From DATAAP01 sp041690495 (GTDB lineage: Bacteria > Pseudomonadota > Alphaproteobacteria > CACIAM-22H2), in assembly GCA_041690495.1 (NCBI GenBank), contig JAWLHE010000001.1:742270-806269 (forward strand): a stretch of DNA of 64,000 nucleotides, in the 5' to 3' direction. The translations under genes were made by a program, and so were the position numbers. Shown here one piece after another: positions 8,427 through 17,658 of the stretch. The notes under the pieces were generated by a model, which worked only from the letters and a program-made list of their open reading frames with translations, ran no database searches and had not been told where the DNA came from. How positions within the stretch are numbered: position 1 is the stretch's first letter; each line of letters opens with the position of its first letter.

Positions 8427-9260
8427 ATGAAGAAGCTCCTGTTGCCCGCGCTCGGCGCCGCCTTCGTGCTCGGCGCACCGACGTTCGCTGCCGCCCAATT
8501 CATGGCTCCGGGTCAGCCGGGATGGACCACGAGCAACCGCACCTTGCCGCCCGGCAGCTCCGGGCTGTCTCCGCAGAACGTACCGACGCCGAGCCCGTTT
8601 ACGGTGCCGCCGTCGCCTTCCTTCACGCAGGGACCGTTCATCGGTCAGCGCGGCGACCTCAACCGCGCCGAGCCGGAATTCGTCGGCCCTGGCGAGCCCG
8701 ACGCTTCCGGACGGATCGGTCCGACGGCCGACCGCGAGCGCGCCCGCTTCACCGGCGAGCGCGGGCCGGACGGCAAGCTGCTGCCGACCTACGTGCCGCA
8801 GCGGGCCCAGGCCGTGCCGCCGGCGCAGCAAACGATGCCGCAGGGCGAGGAGCGGATGCGCAGCGGTCAGACGCCATCGACCCCGCAAATGCGGCGCGAG
8901 CAGACACCGCGCCAGCGTCCGGGCTCGGGTGCCGCCGACCGGCCCGGTCAGCCATCGGACCAGTTGGCGCCGCCGCCGATGGACCAGCGGCAAGGTTCCG
9001 GCTCGATGCAGCAGGGAACCCCCCGGCAGCAGCGCATGACCCAGCCGCCGTCCGACCGCCGGCAACCGATGAGGGCGGGCGGCATCGAACAGCACGAGAT
9101 GAGCCAGACCGCGGCGCTCAATGCGCTCAGTGCCGAAGGCTATACCAATATCGGCCGGATCGAGCGCGTCGGTGACAGCTGGCAGGCCACCGCCATGAAG
9201 GAAGGCAGGCAGGTCACCGTCAGCGTCGACCCGCAGACCAGCACGGTCCGCGAGCGGTAG
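8427..9260 (+). CDS. Secreted Pro/Gln-rich protein with C-terminal PepSY-like domain
   Basis: This 277-residue protein is not a known enzyme. It has a Sec signal peptide (MKKLLLPALGAAFVLGAPTF, cleavage likely after AAA near residue 23), a long disordered middle of about 200 residues rich in Pro, Gln, Arg and Ser, and a C-terminal domain from about residue 229 (ALNALSAEGYTNIGRIERV...) shaped like PepSY. PepSY domains bind or inhibit proteases or act in the periplasm. I start at ATG 8427 with GATGAGG just upstream; ATG 8415 would precede the signal peptide. It sits between trpF and trpB, which is unusual and suggests a later insertion into the cluster. Confidence 0.75.
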   Translation: MKKLLLPALGAAFVLGAPTFAAAQFMAPGQPGWTTSNRTLPPGSSGLSPQNVPTPSPFTVPPSPSFTQGPFIGQRGDLNRAEPEFVGPGEPDASGRIGPTADRERARFTGERGPDGKLLPTYVPQRAQAVPPAQQTMPQGEERMRSGQTPSTPQMRREQTPRQRPGSGAADRPGQPSDQLAPPPMDQRQGSGSMQQGTPRQQRMTQPPSDRRQPMRAGGIEQHEMSQTAALNALSAEGYTNIGRIERVGDSWQATAMKEGRQVTVSVDPQTSTVRER

Positions 9261-9389
9261 GGCGGGAGCCCGGTTCAGCGGCGCCGTCCGGCCGGCGGCG
9301 TCGCCTGATTTTCGAGCCCGGCCGCGGGCTTGGCTGCCGTCAAGAAAGGCTGTGTCACGGCGCGGCGCGTGGTCTATAAACGCGGCCGC

Positions 9390-10604
9390 ATGAGTACGAG
9401 TCTCAATAGCTACCGCAACGGGCCGGACGAGCGCGGACATTTCGGGCGGTTCGGCGGCCGCTTCGTGGCCGAAACCCTGATGCCGCTGATTCTCGAGGTA
9501 GAGCGTGCCTATGCGGCGGCGCAGGCGGACAAGGGGTTCCGGAGCGAGCTCGACTACTATCTCGAGCACTATGTCGGACGGCCGAGCCCGCTCTATTTCG
9601 CGGCGCGGCTGACGCAGCGGCTGGGCGGCGCGAAGATCTATTTCAAGCGCGACGAGCTCAACCACACCGGCGCACACAAGATCAATAACTGCATCGGCCA
9701 GATCCTGCTGGCGCGGCGCATGGCAAAGCGGCGGATCATCGCCGAGACGGGCGCCGGCCAGCATGGCGTCGCCACCGCGACGGTGTGTGCGCTGTTCGAT
9801 CTGCCGTGCACGATCTACATGGGCGCCACCGACATCGAGCGGCAGGCGCCCAACGTGTTCCGCATGAAGCTGCTCGGCGCCGAGGTGAAGCCGGTGACGT
9901 CGGGAGCCGCGACTCTCAAGGACGCGATGAACGAGGCGCTGCGCGACTGGGTCGCCAATGTCGATACGACCTATTATCTGATCGGCACGGTTGCCGGCCC
10001 GCACCCTTATCCGGCCATGGTCCGCGACTTCCAGTCCGTGATCGGCCGCGAGACGCGCGAGCAGATCATGAAACAGGAAGGCCGTCTTCCCGATACCCTG
10101 GTCGCCGCGATCGGCGGCGGATCGAATGCGATGGGCCTGTTCTTCCCGTTCCTCGACGAACCTTCGGTGCGCATGGTCGGCGTCGAGGCGGCGGGCGACG
10201 GCCTCGACACCGGCCGGCACGCCGCGTCGCTGTCCGGCGGCCGGCCCGGCGTGCTGCACGGCAATCGCACCTATCTGCTCCAGGACGAGGACGGCCAGAT
10301 TGCCGAGGCGCATTCGATCTCCGCGGGCCTCGACTATCCCGGCATCGGTCCCGAGCACGCCTGGCTGCATGAAACCGGGCGCGTCGATTATGTCGCGATC
10401 AGGGACGACGAGGCGCTCGAGGCCTTCCAGCTCTGCTCGAAGCTCGAGGGCATTCTGCCGGCGCTCGAGCCGGCGCATGCGCTGGCGCAGGTCATCAAAA
10501 TCGCGCCGTCGCTGCCCGCTTCGCACCTGATCGTGATGAACATGTGCGGCCGCGGCGACAAGGACGTGTTCACCGTCGCCAAGGCGCTGGGGGTGTCGCT
10601 GTGA
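9390..10604 (+). CDS. trpB: Tryptophan synthase beta chain
   Basis: TrpB condenses indole and serine to tryptophan using PLP. The 404-residue protein has FGRFGGRFVAETLMP near the start, the Schiff-base lysine in ELNHTGAHKINNC (Lys97), the PLP phosphate-binding GGGSNAMG, and the family ending SGRGDKDV-like CGRGDKDVFTVAKAL. I start at ATG 9390; no Shine-Dalgarno sequence is visible, but TATAAA at 9375-9380 lies 9 bases upstream, so a leaderless transcript is possible. The stop overlaps trpA in GTGA. Confidence 0.96.
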   Translation: MSTSLNSYRNGPDERGHFGRFGGRFVAETLMPLILEVERAYAAAQADKGFRSELDYYLEHYVGRPSPLYFAARLTQRLGGAKIYFKRDELNHTGAHKINNCIGQILLARRMAKRRIIAETGAGQHGVATATVCALFDLPCTIYMGATDIERQAPNVFRMKLLGAEVKPVTSGAATLKDAMNEALRDWVANVDTTYYLIGTVAGPHPYPAMVRDFQSVIGRETREQIMKQEGRLPDTLVAAIGGGSNAMGLFFPFLDEPSVRMVGVEAAGDGLDTGRHAASLSGGRPGVLHGNRTYLLQDEDGQIAEAHSISAGLDYPGIGPEHAWLHETGRVDYVAIRDDEALEAFQLCSKLEGILPALEPAHALAQVIKIAPSLPASHLIVMNMCGRGDKDVFTVAKALGVSL

Positions 10605-11440
10605 GCCGCATCGAGGCGCGCTTCGCGGCGCTGCGCCAGCAGAACCGTGCGGCGCTGGTCACGTTCACGATGGCCGGCGATCCGGACTTCGAAACGTCGT
10701 TCGGCATTGTCGCCGGCCTTCCCGCCGCGGGCGCCGATGTGATCGAGATCGGCATGCCGTTCTCCGACCCGATGGCCGACGGTGCCGCGATCCAGGCGGC
10801 GGGCCTGCGCGCGCTCAAGGGCGGCATGACCCTGACGCGCACGCTGGAACTCGTCGAGCGATTTCGCCGCGGCGATCGCGACACGCCGGTCGTGCTGATG
10901 GGCTATTACAACCCGATCTACAGCTTCGGCGCGGAACGCTTCGCCGCCGCGGCGCGCGCGGCGGGCGCAGACGGGCTGATCATCGTCGACCTGCCGCCGG
11001 AGGAGGATGCCGAGCTGCGGCCGCTAGCGAGCCGGGCCGGCATCGATACGATCCGCCTGATCGCACCGACGACCGACGAGCGGCGCCTGCCGTATGTTCT
11101 CAAGGACGCGAGCGGGTTCGTCTACTATGTCGCGGTGCTCGGTCCGACCGGCACGAAATCGGCGGCGGCGGCGGATGTCGCAGCGGCGCTGTCGCGCATC
11201 CGTAAGCACACGCGTTTGCCGATCGCCGTCGGCTTCGGCATCAAGACGCCGGAGCAGGCGGCGGAGATGGCGCGCACCGCGGACGCCGCGGTGGTCGGCA
11301 CCGCACTGGTGCAGACCATCGCTCAGCAGGTTGCCAACGGCGCGGGCCGGTCGGCGACGGTCGACGCGGCGCATGGCTTCGTGCGCGCGCTCGGCATGGC
11401 GGTGCGCGGCGCACGGCTTGCGGCGGCCTCGCAGGCCTGA
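10601..11440 (+). CDS. trpA: Tryptophan synthase alpha chain
   Basis: TrpA cleaves indole-3-glycerol phosphate to indole and G3P and channels indole to TrpB. The 279-residue TIM barrel has VIEIGMPFSDPMADGAAIQ (catalytic Glu), DGLIIVDLPPEEDAEL (catalytic Asp), and the phosphate site GFVYYVAVLGPTGTK. The start is GTG 10601, overlapping the trpB stop by 4 bases, so expression is coupled. Thirteen bases separate its stop from accD. Confidence 0.95.
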   Translation: MSRIEARFAALRQQNRAALVTFTMAGDPDFETSFGIVAGLPAAGADVIEIGMPFSDPMADGAAIQAAGLRALKGGMTLTRTLELVERFRRGDRDTPVVLMGYYNPIYSFGAERFAAAARAAGADGLIIVDLPPEEDAELRPLASRAGIDTIRLIAPTTDERRLPYVLKDASGFVYYVAVLGPTGTKSAAAADVAAALSRIRKHTRLPIAVGFGIKTPEQAAEMARTADAAVVGTALVQTIAQQVANGAGRSATVDAAHGFVRALGMAVRGARLAAASQA

Positions 11441-11453
11441 CAGAAAGACCTGT

Positions 11454-12383
11454 ATGAACTGGCTTACCAACTTCGTCCGCCCGAAGATCCGCGCACTGGT
11501 GCGCAAGGCCGACGTGCCCGAGAATCTTTGGGACAAGTGTCCGAATTGCGCCAAGATGATCTTTCATCGCGATCTCGAGGCGAACGCACGGGTGTGCCCG
11601 CATTGCGGCCATCACATGCGCCTGTCCGCAAAGCGCCGCCTTGCCATGCTGTTCGACGACGGCGCCTTCACCCGTATCGAGCTGCCGAAGGTCGTCAGCG
11701 ACCCCTTGCGCTTCCGCGATCAGAAGCGCTACGGCGACCGCCTCAAGGACGCTCGCGAGAAGACCGGAGAACAGGACGCGATCATCGTCGCGCATGGGCG
11801 CATGGGCGGACTGCCGGTCGTCGCCGCGGTGTTCAATTTCGACTTCATGGGCGGCTCTATGGGCATCGCCGTCGGCGAGGCCCTGCTTGCCGCGTCGCGC
11901 CTCGCCACGCTGCAGCAGGCCTCCCTGATCGTGGTGCCGGCATCCGGCGGGGCGCGCATGCAGGAGGGAATCCTGTCGCTGATGCAGCTGCCGCGCACGG
12001 TGATCGCGGCGGACGAGGTGAAGGAGGCGGGGCTGCCGTTCATTGTTCTGCTCACCGATCCCACCACCGGCGGCGTCTCGGCGTCGTTCGCGATGCTCGG
12101 CGACATCGCCGTGGCCGAGCCTGGTGCGGTGATCGGTTTCGCCGGCGCGCGCGTGATCGAGGAGACGATTCGCGAGAAGCTGCCGCCCGGATTCCAGCGC
12201 GCCGAATATCTGCGCGACCACGGCATGGTCGATCTCGTCGTGCATCGTCACGAGCTGCGCGACATGCTGATCCGCATCCTGCGCTTCCTCGTGGCGCCGG
12301 GTCCGAGCGCCGAGGTCCTGCCCCTGCCGCAGCCGGGGCTCGGCATTCCGGCGAAGGACACATCGGGAGCCGCGAAAACCTGA
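11454..12383 (+). CDS. accD: Acetyl-CoA carboxylase carboxyltransferase subunit beta
   Basis: AccD with AccA transfers the carboxyl group from biotin to acetyl-CoA in fatty-acid synthesis. The 309-residue protein has the N-terminal zinc ribbon with Cys29, Cys32, Cys48 and Cys51 (CPNC and CPHC) followed by the crotonase-like carboxyltransferase core including GGSMGIAVGEA and VPASGGARMQEG. Start ATG 11454 is preceded by AGAAAGA. Downstream of trpA and upstream of folC is its usual place in alphaproteobacteria. accA is not in the window. Confidence 0.95.
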   Translation: MNWLTNFVRPKIRALVRKADVPENLWDKCPNCAKMIFHRDLEANARVCPHCGHHMRLSAKRRLAMLFDDGAFTRIELPKVVSDPLRFRDQKRYGDRLKDAREKTGEQDAIIVAHGRMGGLPVVAAVFNFDFMGGSMGIAVGEALLAASRLATLQQASLIVVPASGGARMQEGILSLMQLPRTVIAADEVKEAGLPFIVLLTDPTTGGVSASFAMLGDIAVAEPGAVIGFAGARVIEETIREKLPPGFQRAEYLRDHGMVDLVVHRHELRDMLIRILRFLVAPGPSAEVLPLPQPGLGIPAKDTSGAAKT

Positions 12384-13672
12384 GCGCCGACCCCATCCTC
12401 GATCGCCTCACCCGGCTTCATCCGAAGGCGATCGATCTTTCCCTCGACCGCATCCGCCGCCTCATGGCGGAGCTTGGCGATCCGCAGGACAGTCTGGCGC
12501 CGGTCGTGCACGTTGCCGGCACCAACGGCAAGGGCTCGACCGTCGCGTATGTCCGCGCTATCGCCGAAGCGGCCGGCTACCGCGTCCATATCTATACTTC
12601 GCCGCATCTCGTGCGGTTCAACGAGCGCATACGGGTCGCCGGCCGCTTGATCGACGACGCAACGCTCGTGCCGATCCTGGAGGAGGTGGAGCGCGTCAAC
12701 GCCGGACGCCCGATCACGTTCTTCGAGGTCACCACTGCAGCTGCATTCCTCGCATTCGCGCGCATCCCGGCCGACCTTGTGGTGCTCGAGGTCGGGCTCG
12801 GCGGCCGTCTCGATGCAACCAACCTGGTCAGGCACCCTGCGGTCTGCGCGATCACGTCGATCTCGTTCGACCACATGCAGTATCTTGGCGATTCGCTCGC
12901 CGAGATCGCACGCGAGAAGGCCGGCATCATCAAGCCGCAGGTCCCGGTCGTGGTCGGGCCGCAGCCCGACGAGGTTGCGGCTCTGATCGGCAAGCATGCG
13001 GTGCTCACGAGAGCACCGCTCTTCGAATACGGCCGCGATTGGCATGTCGCGTCGAATGCGGTCGGGTTCGAGTACAAAGGCAGGATCGCGCGCAGGCTGC
13101 CGCTGCCGGCGCTGCCCGGCCGCCATCAGATCGAGAACGCCGGCATCGCCATCGCCGTTGCCGAGCAGCTTGCCGAGCGGGGCTTCACGATCGCAGAGGA
13201 TGCAATCGGGCGCGGCCTGCGCACGGTCGACTGGCCGGCACGGCTTCAGCGCCTGACGCGTGGACCGCTGCTGCACCTGCTACGTCCCGATGCGGAGCTG
13301 TATCTTGACGGCGGCCATAACGAAGCCGGCGGCGCCGTGCTCGCCGACTGGGCGGCGGCGCAGCGCGACGGCAAGCCGTTGGACGTGGTCTGCGGGATGA
13401 TGTCGACCAAGAAGGCGGATCGGTTCCTCGCGCGGCTGGCGCCGCACGTGCGGCGTTTCCGCGCGATCACGATCGACGGCGCCGAACTGATGCTGCCGGC
13501 CGAAACGATCGCCGAAGCGGCGCGCGCCGCCGGCATGCGCGACGTCGGCGTCGCCGGCAACTACAAGAGCGCGGTTGCCGAACTCGCCCGGCAGGCGGAC
13601 GGCCCGCATCGCATTCTCATCTGCGGCTCTCTGGCGCTGCTATGCGGCACCGTGCTCGCCGAGCACGGCTGA
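12380..13672 (+). CDS. folC: Bifunctional folylpolyglutamate/dihydrofolate synthase, apparent CTG start
   Basis: FolC adds glutamate to dihydropteroate and folates with ATP. The 430-residue protein has the N-terminal family segment DPILDRLTRLHPKAIDLSL, the P-loop GTNGKGST (residues 47-54), the DATN/VGLGGRLDATN motif, FDHMQYLG, and the C-terminal domain with LDGGHNEAG. No ATG, GTG or TTG occurs in frame near the expected start. CTG at 12380 fits best: it overlaps the accD stop as CTGA, matching the ATGA/GTGA pattern of the cluster, and GGGAG lies at 12365-12369. The next ATG (12464) would remove conserved residues. Confidence 0.9.
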   Translation: MSADPILDRLTRLHPKAIDLSLDRIRRLMAELGDPQDSLAPVVHVAGTNGKGSTVAYVRAIAEAAGYRVHIYTSPHLVRFNERIRVAGRLIDDATLVPILEEVERVNAGRPITFFEVTTAAAFLAFARIPADLVVLEVGLGGRLDATNLVRHPAVCAITSISFDHMQYLGDSLAEIAREKAGIIKPQVPVVVGPQPDEVAALIGKHAVLTRAPLFEYGRDWHVASNAVGFEYKGRIARRLPLPALPGRHQIENAGIAIAVAEQLAERGFTIAEDAIGRGLRTVDWPARLQRLTRGPLLHLLRPDAELYLDGGHNEAGGAVLADWAAAQRDGKPLDVVCGMMSTKKADRFLARLAPHVRRFRAITIDGAELMLPAETIAEAARAAGMRDVGVAGNYKSAVAELARQADGPHRILICGSLALLCGTVLAEHG

Positions 13673-13698
13673 TTTCCGGATCGGCTGGATCGGCCGGA

Positions 13699-14022
13699 TC
13701 AGACGACGACCGATTGCACCCACTCGTACAGCTTGCTCTTCGGCAGGCTGCCGATCTTGGTCGCGGCCACCTGGCCGTCCTTGAACAGGATCAGCGTCGG
13801 GATCCCGCGCACGCGGTAATTCGAGGGCGTGCTGGGATTCTCGTCGATGTTGATCTTGGCGACCGTGAGCTTGCCCGCCATGTCCTTCGCCAGATCTTCG
13901 AGCGCCGGCGCGATCGCCTTGCAGGGGCCGCACCATTCCGCCCAGAAATCGACCAGCACAGGAACGCTGGATTTGAGGACGTCGGCTTCGAAGCTGTCAT
14001 CAGTGACTTTGCGCGTCTGCAT
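13699..14022 (-). CDS. trxA: Thioredoxin
   Basis: This 107-residue protein is a standard thioredoxin, a cytosolic disulfide reductase fed by thioredoxin reductase. It has the active site WCGPC in VDFWAEWCGPCKAIAP, the buried Asp in the preceding part, and the cis-Pro motif RGIPTLILFKDG. It converges with folC, with 26 bases between stops, and addA lies upstream on the same strand with a 213-base gap, so it probably has its own promoter. Confidence 0.95.
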   Translation of the reverse strand: MQTRKVTDDSFEADVLKSSVPVLVDFWAEWCGPCKAIAPALEDLAKDMAGKLTVAKINIDENPSTPSNYRVRGIPTLILFKDGQVAATKIGSLPKSKLYEWVQSVVV

Positions 14023-14061
14023 AGGTCCTCGTACGGTCTTGCTCTATACGATTCGTCTCAG

Positions 14062-14083
14062 AGCGCGGGAGAGAACCCGCGCT
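14062..14083. promoter_or_regulatory. 8-bp hairpin in the trxA leader region
   Basis: AGCGCGGG (14062-14069) and CCCGCGCT (14076-14083) form a perfect inverted repeat around AGAGAA, about 40 bases upstream of the trxA start on the minus strand. No T-run follows on either strand, so a simple terminator is unlikely. It could be an mRNA leader hairpin; function is unknown. Confidence 0.3.
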
Positions 14084-14235
14084 TCCCGGATCGCGGCGAC
14101 TTTAAGGGTCCGCTCCTGAACAGGTCAAGCTGACCCTTGTCATCCGGTCTTCCGCCACGACAGCCCATTCCGGTCCAGATGGCCGGTCCGAAATCGGGTC
14201 CAACCCGAATCAGGTGTGAATTCGGGCGGAGAACC

Positions 14236-17200
14236 TCAACCCCGCGGCGATGAATGAGGGGCATGCGCATCCAGCAGATCGGCCGGCAGCTCCATCAGGC
14301 GCGGCCCGTCCGTCCATAGCAGGCAGCATCGTATCGGCCGATCTGGATAGATCGCGGCAAGCGCCTGGCGATAGGCGGCCATTTGCGCGAGATAGGCGGG
14401 GGATACGTCCTTCGGCGCGTCCGGTACCGGGCGCTGGGTCTTGTAGTCGAGCACGAGCACGCAGTCCGCGGTCACGACGAGGCGGTCGAGCTGTGCCGAG
14501 ATCACGCGTTCGCCGAGACGGCCGACCACCGGAACCTCGGCCACGCAGCCTGCGCCGAACAGCGGTGCAAGATCGGGCTGGTCGAAGATCGCGAGAACCT
14601 CGCGCGCAATCTGCGCCTGCTGCTCCGGCGTCAGCGAATGGATGGGGCGGGCGAGGTAGCGCGCGGCCGCCGCCGCGCGCGCCTCGGGCGGGAGGTCGGG
14701 CAAAGTCTGCAGTAACCGGTGGACGAGCCGTCCGCGCTTGAAGCGCGCGCCGTCGTCGGCACCGAGCGGGGAGCGCACGCTCGGCTCGCCCTCGGGACGC
14801 GATGGCATCAGCGGGCGCGGCGGCGTCGGCTCGACGGGGGCGGGGCTGCCCGTCCAGGCGGGTGCAGCGGACGCAACGGCGGTGTCGATGCGGATCGCCC
14901 GATCCGCATCGCAGGGGCCGGCCTGCGGCACCGCAAGGCGCCGGCCCGCCTCCCGCCACGGCAGCGTGACGGAGATCGCATCCGTCCTCGATTCGAAGGC
15001 AGGCGCCACCAGATCGTACCAGGAGCCGGGCGACCGCTTTGCCGCATGCCACCCGCACACATAGAGCCGGTCCCGCGCGCGGGTGGCCGCGACGTAGAGC
15101 AGGCGACGATACTCCCGCTCGCGGGCGCGCCGCGCCGTCTCGCGCGCGAGCGTACAGCAGGGGTCGTCGTTGGAGCTGCGAATCGGCCACAGGGCCATCG
15201 GCACCGGCGCGCCGGCCCACAGCAGTCTCGGATCGTTGCGGCCATCCGGCATGCCGCACGTGTCCGGCAGGAAAACGACGTTCGCCTCGAGACCCTTGGC
15301 GCCGTGCACGGTCATGACGCGCGTCTCGTTGCGGTTCTGCTCCATGTCGCGCTTGACCTCGGCGGCTCCGGCTTCGAACCATTCGAGAAAGCCCTGCAAC
15401 GTCGCCGCGTTCTGGCGCTCGTAGTTGAGAGTGAGCGCGAGAAACTCGTCGATCGGGTCGGTCGCCTCGTGTCCGAGCCGCGCCAGAAGCCGCGCGCGGC
15501 CGCGGTTCTTGCCGAGCAACGTCGCGAAGAACTCGAACGGCGGAACATAGTCGGCGCGCGCGAGCAGCGCGATCAGCTCGTCGACCGCGCTCGTCCAATG
15601 CGGCCGCTCCGCGGCGCGCGCCCGCAGGGTCGGCCAAAGACGCCGCGGGCGCCGGTGGCACAGGGCGAAGAGATCCTCGTCGTCGAAATTGAACAGCGGT
15701 CCCTTGAGAACGGTCGCGAGGTTAAGGTCGTCCTCGGGCAGCAGCACGAATCGGGCCAGGGCGACGAGATCCATCACCGCGATCTGTTCGCCGAGCACCA
15801 TTCGGTCAGCGCCGGCCACGGGAATGTTCGCGGCCTTGAGCGCGCGCACCATCTCCTCGAAGAATGTATCGCGCTTGCGCACCAGGATCAGGATGTCGCC
15901 CGGTTGGATCGGGCGGCCGCACGACTCGAGCATCTCCCCGTCATCGATCCACCGCCGGATCACGGCGGCGATGCGTCGTGCCAGGATTACGGACGGGCTG
16001 GACGCCCCGGCGTAGTCGAGCGGGGCGTCCCATGGATCGCCGGGCAGATCGTCGCCGGGCACGACCGTGGGCCACAGTTCGACATGGCCGCCGGCGCTCT
16101 TTCGATGCGGCAAGTGACGGACGGCATCGCCATCGGCAATGACGCCATCGCGTGCGTCCGGCTGATTGAACACGGTATCGACGAGATCGAGCACCGCCGC
16201 ACACGAGCGGAACGACACTTTCAATTCGACCGGGTCGAAGACCTGGCTGGCGGCGCGCACGCGCACCGCGAAGCGCGTCTGCATGCTCTCGAAGGCGGCC
16301 GGATCGGCGCCCTGGAAGCTGAAGATCGACTGCTTGCGGTCGCCGACCGCAAACACGGTGCGTGGCCGCTCGCGAGCGCCGTGACCGGAGAAGAATTCCT
16401 CGCACAGCGCGGCAATGACATCCCATTGCTCGGGGCTGGTGTCCTGCGCCTCATCGATCAGCACGTGGTCGATGCCGCCGTCGAGCTTGTAGAGTACCCA
16501 GGACGCATAGCCTTGGCGCCGCAGCAGTGCTCCGGTGTGGAGGATGAGGTCGTCGTAGTCGAGCAAGGCGCGCGCGCGCTTGCCGCTCTCGTAATGCTCC
16601 AGCAGCGCGTTGCCGAGCCGCAGCAGCGCCGCGGTTCCGGTGGCGACCGTGACCGACTTTATGCGCTCGCAGAATTCGATGACCCGCCGCTGCTCCGTTT
16701 CGAGGATCGCGAGTGCGCCGCCATCGGCCTTCTGGGCCTGCTTCGTGATCAGGTTCTTGCGCGGAGTGCCTTCCGCCGTACGAAATATCTCGCACCAGTC
16801 GCTCGAGACGCGGTCCGCGCGATTCGTCGCGCCGAGAAAATCGCGGATGCGCCGCGCCCGCTCCTGATCCGATGCGCTGCCGGAATCCAGTGCGGCGGCA
16901 GCCCGCGTCAACGCCGCCTCGGGCAGATCGGCCACGAACGCGGTGCGCAGGCTTTCGGGGGTATCGTCGGCCGCGACGCCGAGCAGCTCGCGCGTGGCGT
17001 CGATCACCGCCTCGATATCGCCGTCATGCGCGCTGAGCAGGCGGCGCAGCTTGCGCCGTTCGGCGACGAGTTCGGCGAGCACCGCCTGAAAGCCGATCTC
17101 CTCGACTTCGCCGACAATGAACTCGAGCGCCTTGGACAGAGCGCCGTCGGACTGCGCCCCGGCGAGGAGCCGCTCGCGCGCGTCCTCGATGAGCTGTTTC

Positions 17201-17658
17201 GCAGTGGCATCGTCGGCAATGGCGAAATGCGGCGGCACGCCGGCCTCGAGGGGAAAGCGCTTGAGTAGCGATTCGCAGAAGGCGTGGATGGTCTGGATGC
17301 GAAGGCGACCGATCGAATCGAGCGTGCGCGCGAAGAGCTGCCGGGCGAGGGCGATCTCTTCCCTGGCGGGCTGCCTGCCCTGCAGCGTGATGAGTTCGTC
17401 GCGTAGCTCGGCCTCGGGCATGACCGACCATGCGCCGAGCCGCTGGTGCAGCCGGTTCGCCATCTCGGCGGCGGCGGCCTTGGTGAAGGTGAGGCAGAGA
17501 ATGGCGCCGGGCCGCGTGTCCGCGAGCAGCAGGCGGATGACGCGGTCGGTCAGGACGCGCGTCTTGCCGGACCCCGCATTGGCCATCACCCAGGCCGACA
17601 CGGCGGGGTCGGCCGCGCGGCGCTGCGGCACGAACGGATCGGTGTCGCCGCGGATCAT
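14236..17658 (-). CDS. addA: Double-strand break repair helicase-nuclease AddA
   Basis: AddA is the UvrD-like helicase and nuclease subunit of AddAB, which resects DNA ends for RecA-dependent recombination. The 1140-residue protein begins with the Walker A motif ANAGSGKTRVL, has the Walker B-like HVLIDEAQDTSPEQWDV, later UvrD motifs (VMTVHGAKGLEANVVFLPD, RRLLYVAATRARDRLYV) and a C-terminal RecB-type nuclease with LVLDYKTQRPV. The order, length and terminal nuclease fit alphaproteobacterial AddA. Its start overlaps the addB stop by 4 bases, so the two are coupled. Confidence 0.95.
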   Translation of the reverse strand: MIRGDTDPFVPQRRAADPAVSAWVMANAGSGKTRVLTDRVIRLLLADTRPGAILCLTFTKAAAAEMANRLHQRLGAWSVMPEAELRDELITLQGRQPAREEIALARQLFARTLDSIGRLRIQTIHAFCESLLKRFPLEAGVPPHFAIADDATAKQLIEDARERLLAGAQSDGALSKALEFIVGEVEEIGFQAVLAELVAERRKLRRLLSAHDGDIEAVIDATRELLGVAADDTPESLRTAFVADLPEAALTRAAAALDSGSASDQERARRIRDFLGATNRADRVSSDWCEIFRTAEGTPRKNLITKQAQKADGGALAILETEQRRVIEFCERIKSVTVATGTAALLRLGNALLEHYESGKRARALLDYDDLILHTGALLRRQGYASWVLYKLDGGIDHVLIDEAQDTSPEQWDVIAALCEEFFSGHGARERPRTVFAVGDRKQSIFSFQGADPAAFESMQTRFAVRVRAASQVFDPVELKVSFRSCAAVLDLVDTVFNQPDARDGVIADGDAVRHLPHRKSAGGHVELWPTVVPGDDLPGDPWDAPLDYAGASSPSVILARRIAAVIRRWIDDGEMLESCGRPIQPGDILILVRKRDTFFEEMVRALKAANIPVAGADRMVLGEQIAVMDLVALARFVLLPEDDLNLATVLKGPLFNFDDEDLFALCHRRPRRLWPTLRARAAERPHWTSAVDELIALLARADYVPPFEFFATLLGKNRGRARLLARLGHEATDPIDEFLALTLNYERQNAATLQGFLEWFEAGAAEVKRDMEQNRNETRVMTVHGAKGLEANVVFLPDTCGMPDGRNDPRLLWAGAPVPMALWPIRSSNDDPCCTLARETARRAREREYRRLLYVAATRARDRLYVCGWHAAKRSPGSWYDLVAPAFESRTDAISVTLPWREAGRRLAVPQAGPCDADRAIRIDTAVASAAPAWTGSPAPVEPTPPRPLMPSRPEGEPSVRSPLGADDGARFKRGRLVHRLLQTLPDLPPEARAAAAARYLARPIHSLTPEQQAQIAREVLAIFDQPDLAPLFGAGCVAEVPVVGRLGERVISAQLDRLVVTADCVLVLDYKTQRPVPDAPKDVSPAYLAQMAAYRQALAAIYPDRPIRCCLLWTDGPRLMELPADLLDAHAPHSSPRG

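Noticed and set aside
9261..9389. Trp attenuator upstream of trpB
   Set aside because: There is a small AGCCCG/CGGGCT stem but no leader peptide with Trp codons and no T-run.
8160..10526. A 788-codon minus-strand open frame across trpB and its neighbour
   Set aside because: Antisense to trpB and the secreted-protein gene; no recognisable motif.
14719..17268. An 849-codon plus-strand open frame across addA
   Set aside because: Antisense shadow of addA; composition typical of a reverse-complement frame.
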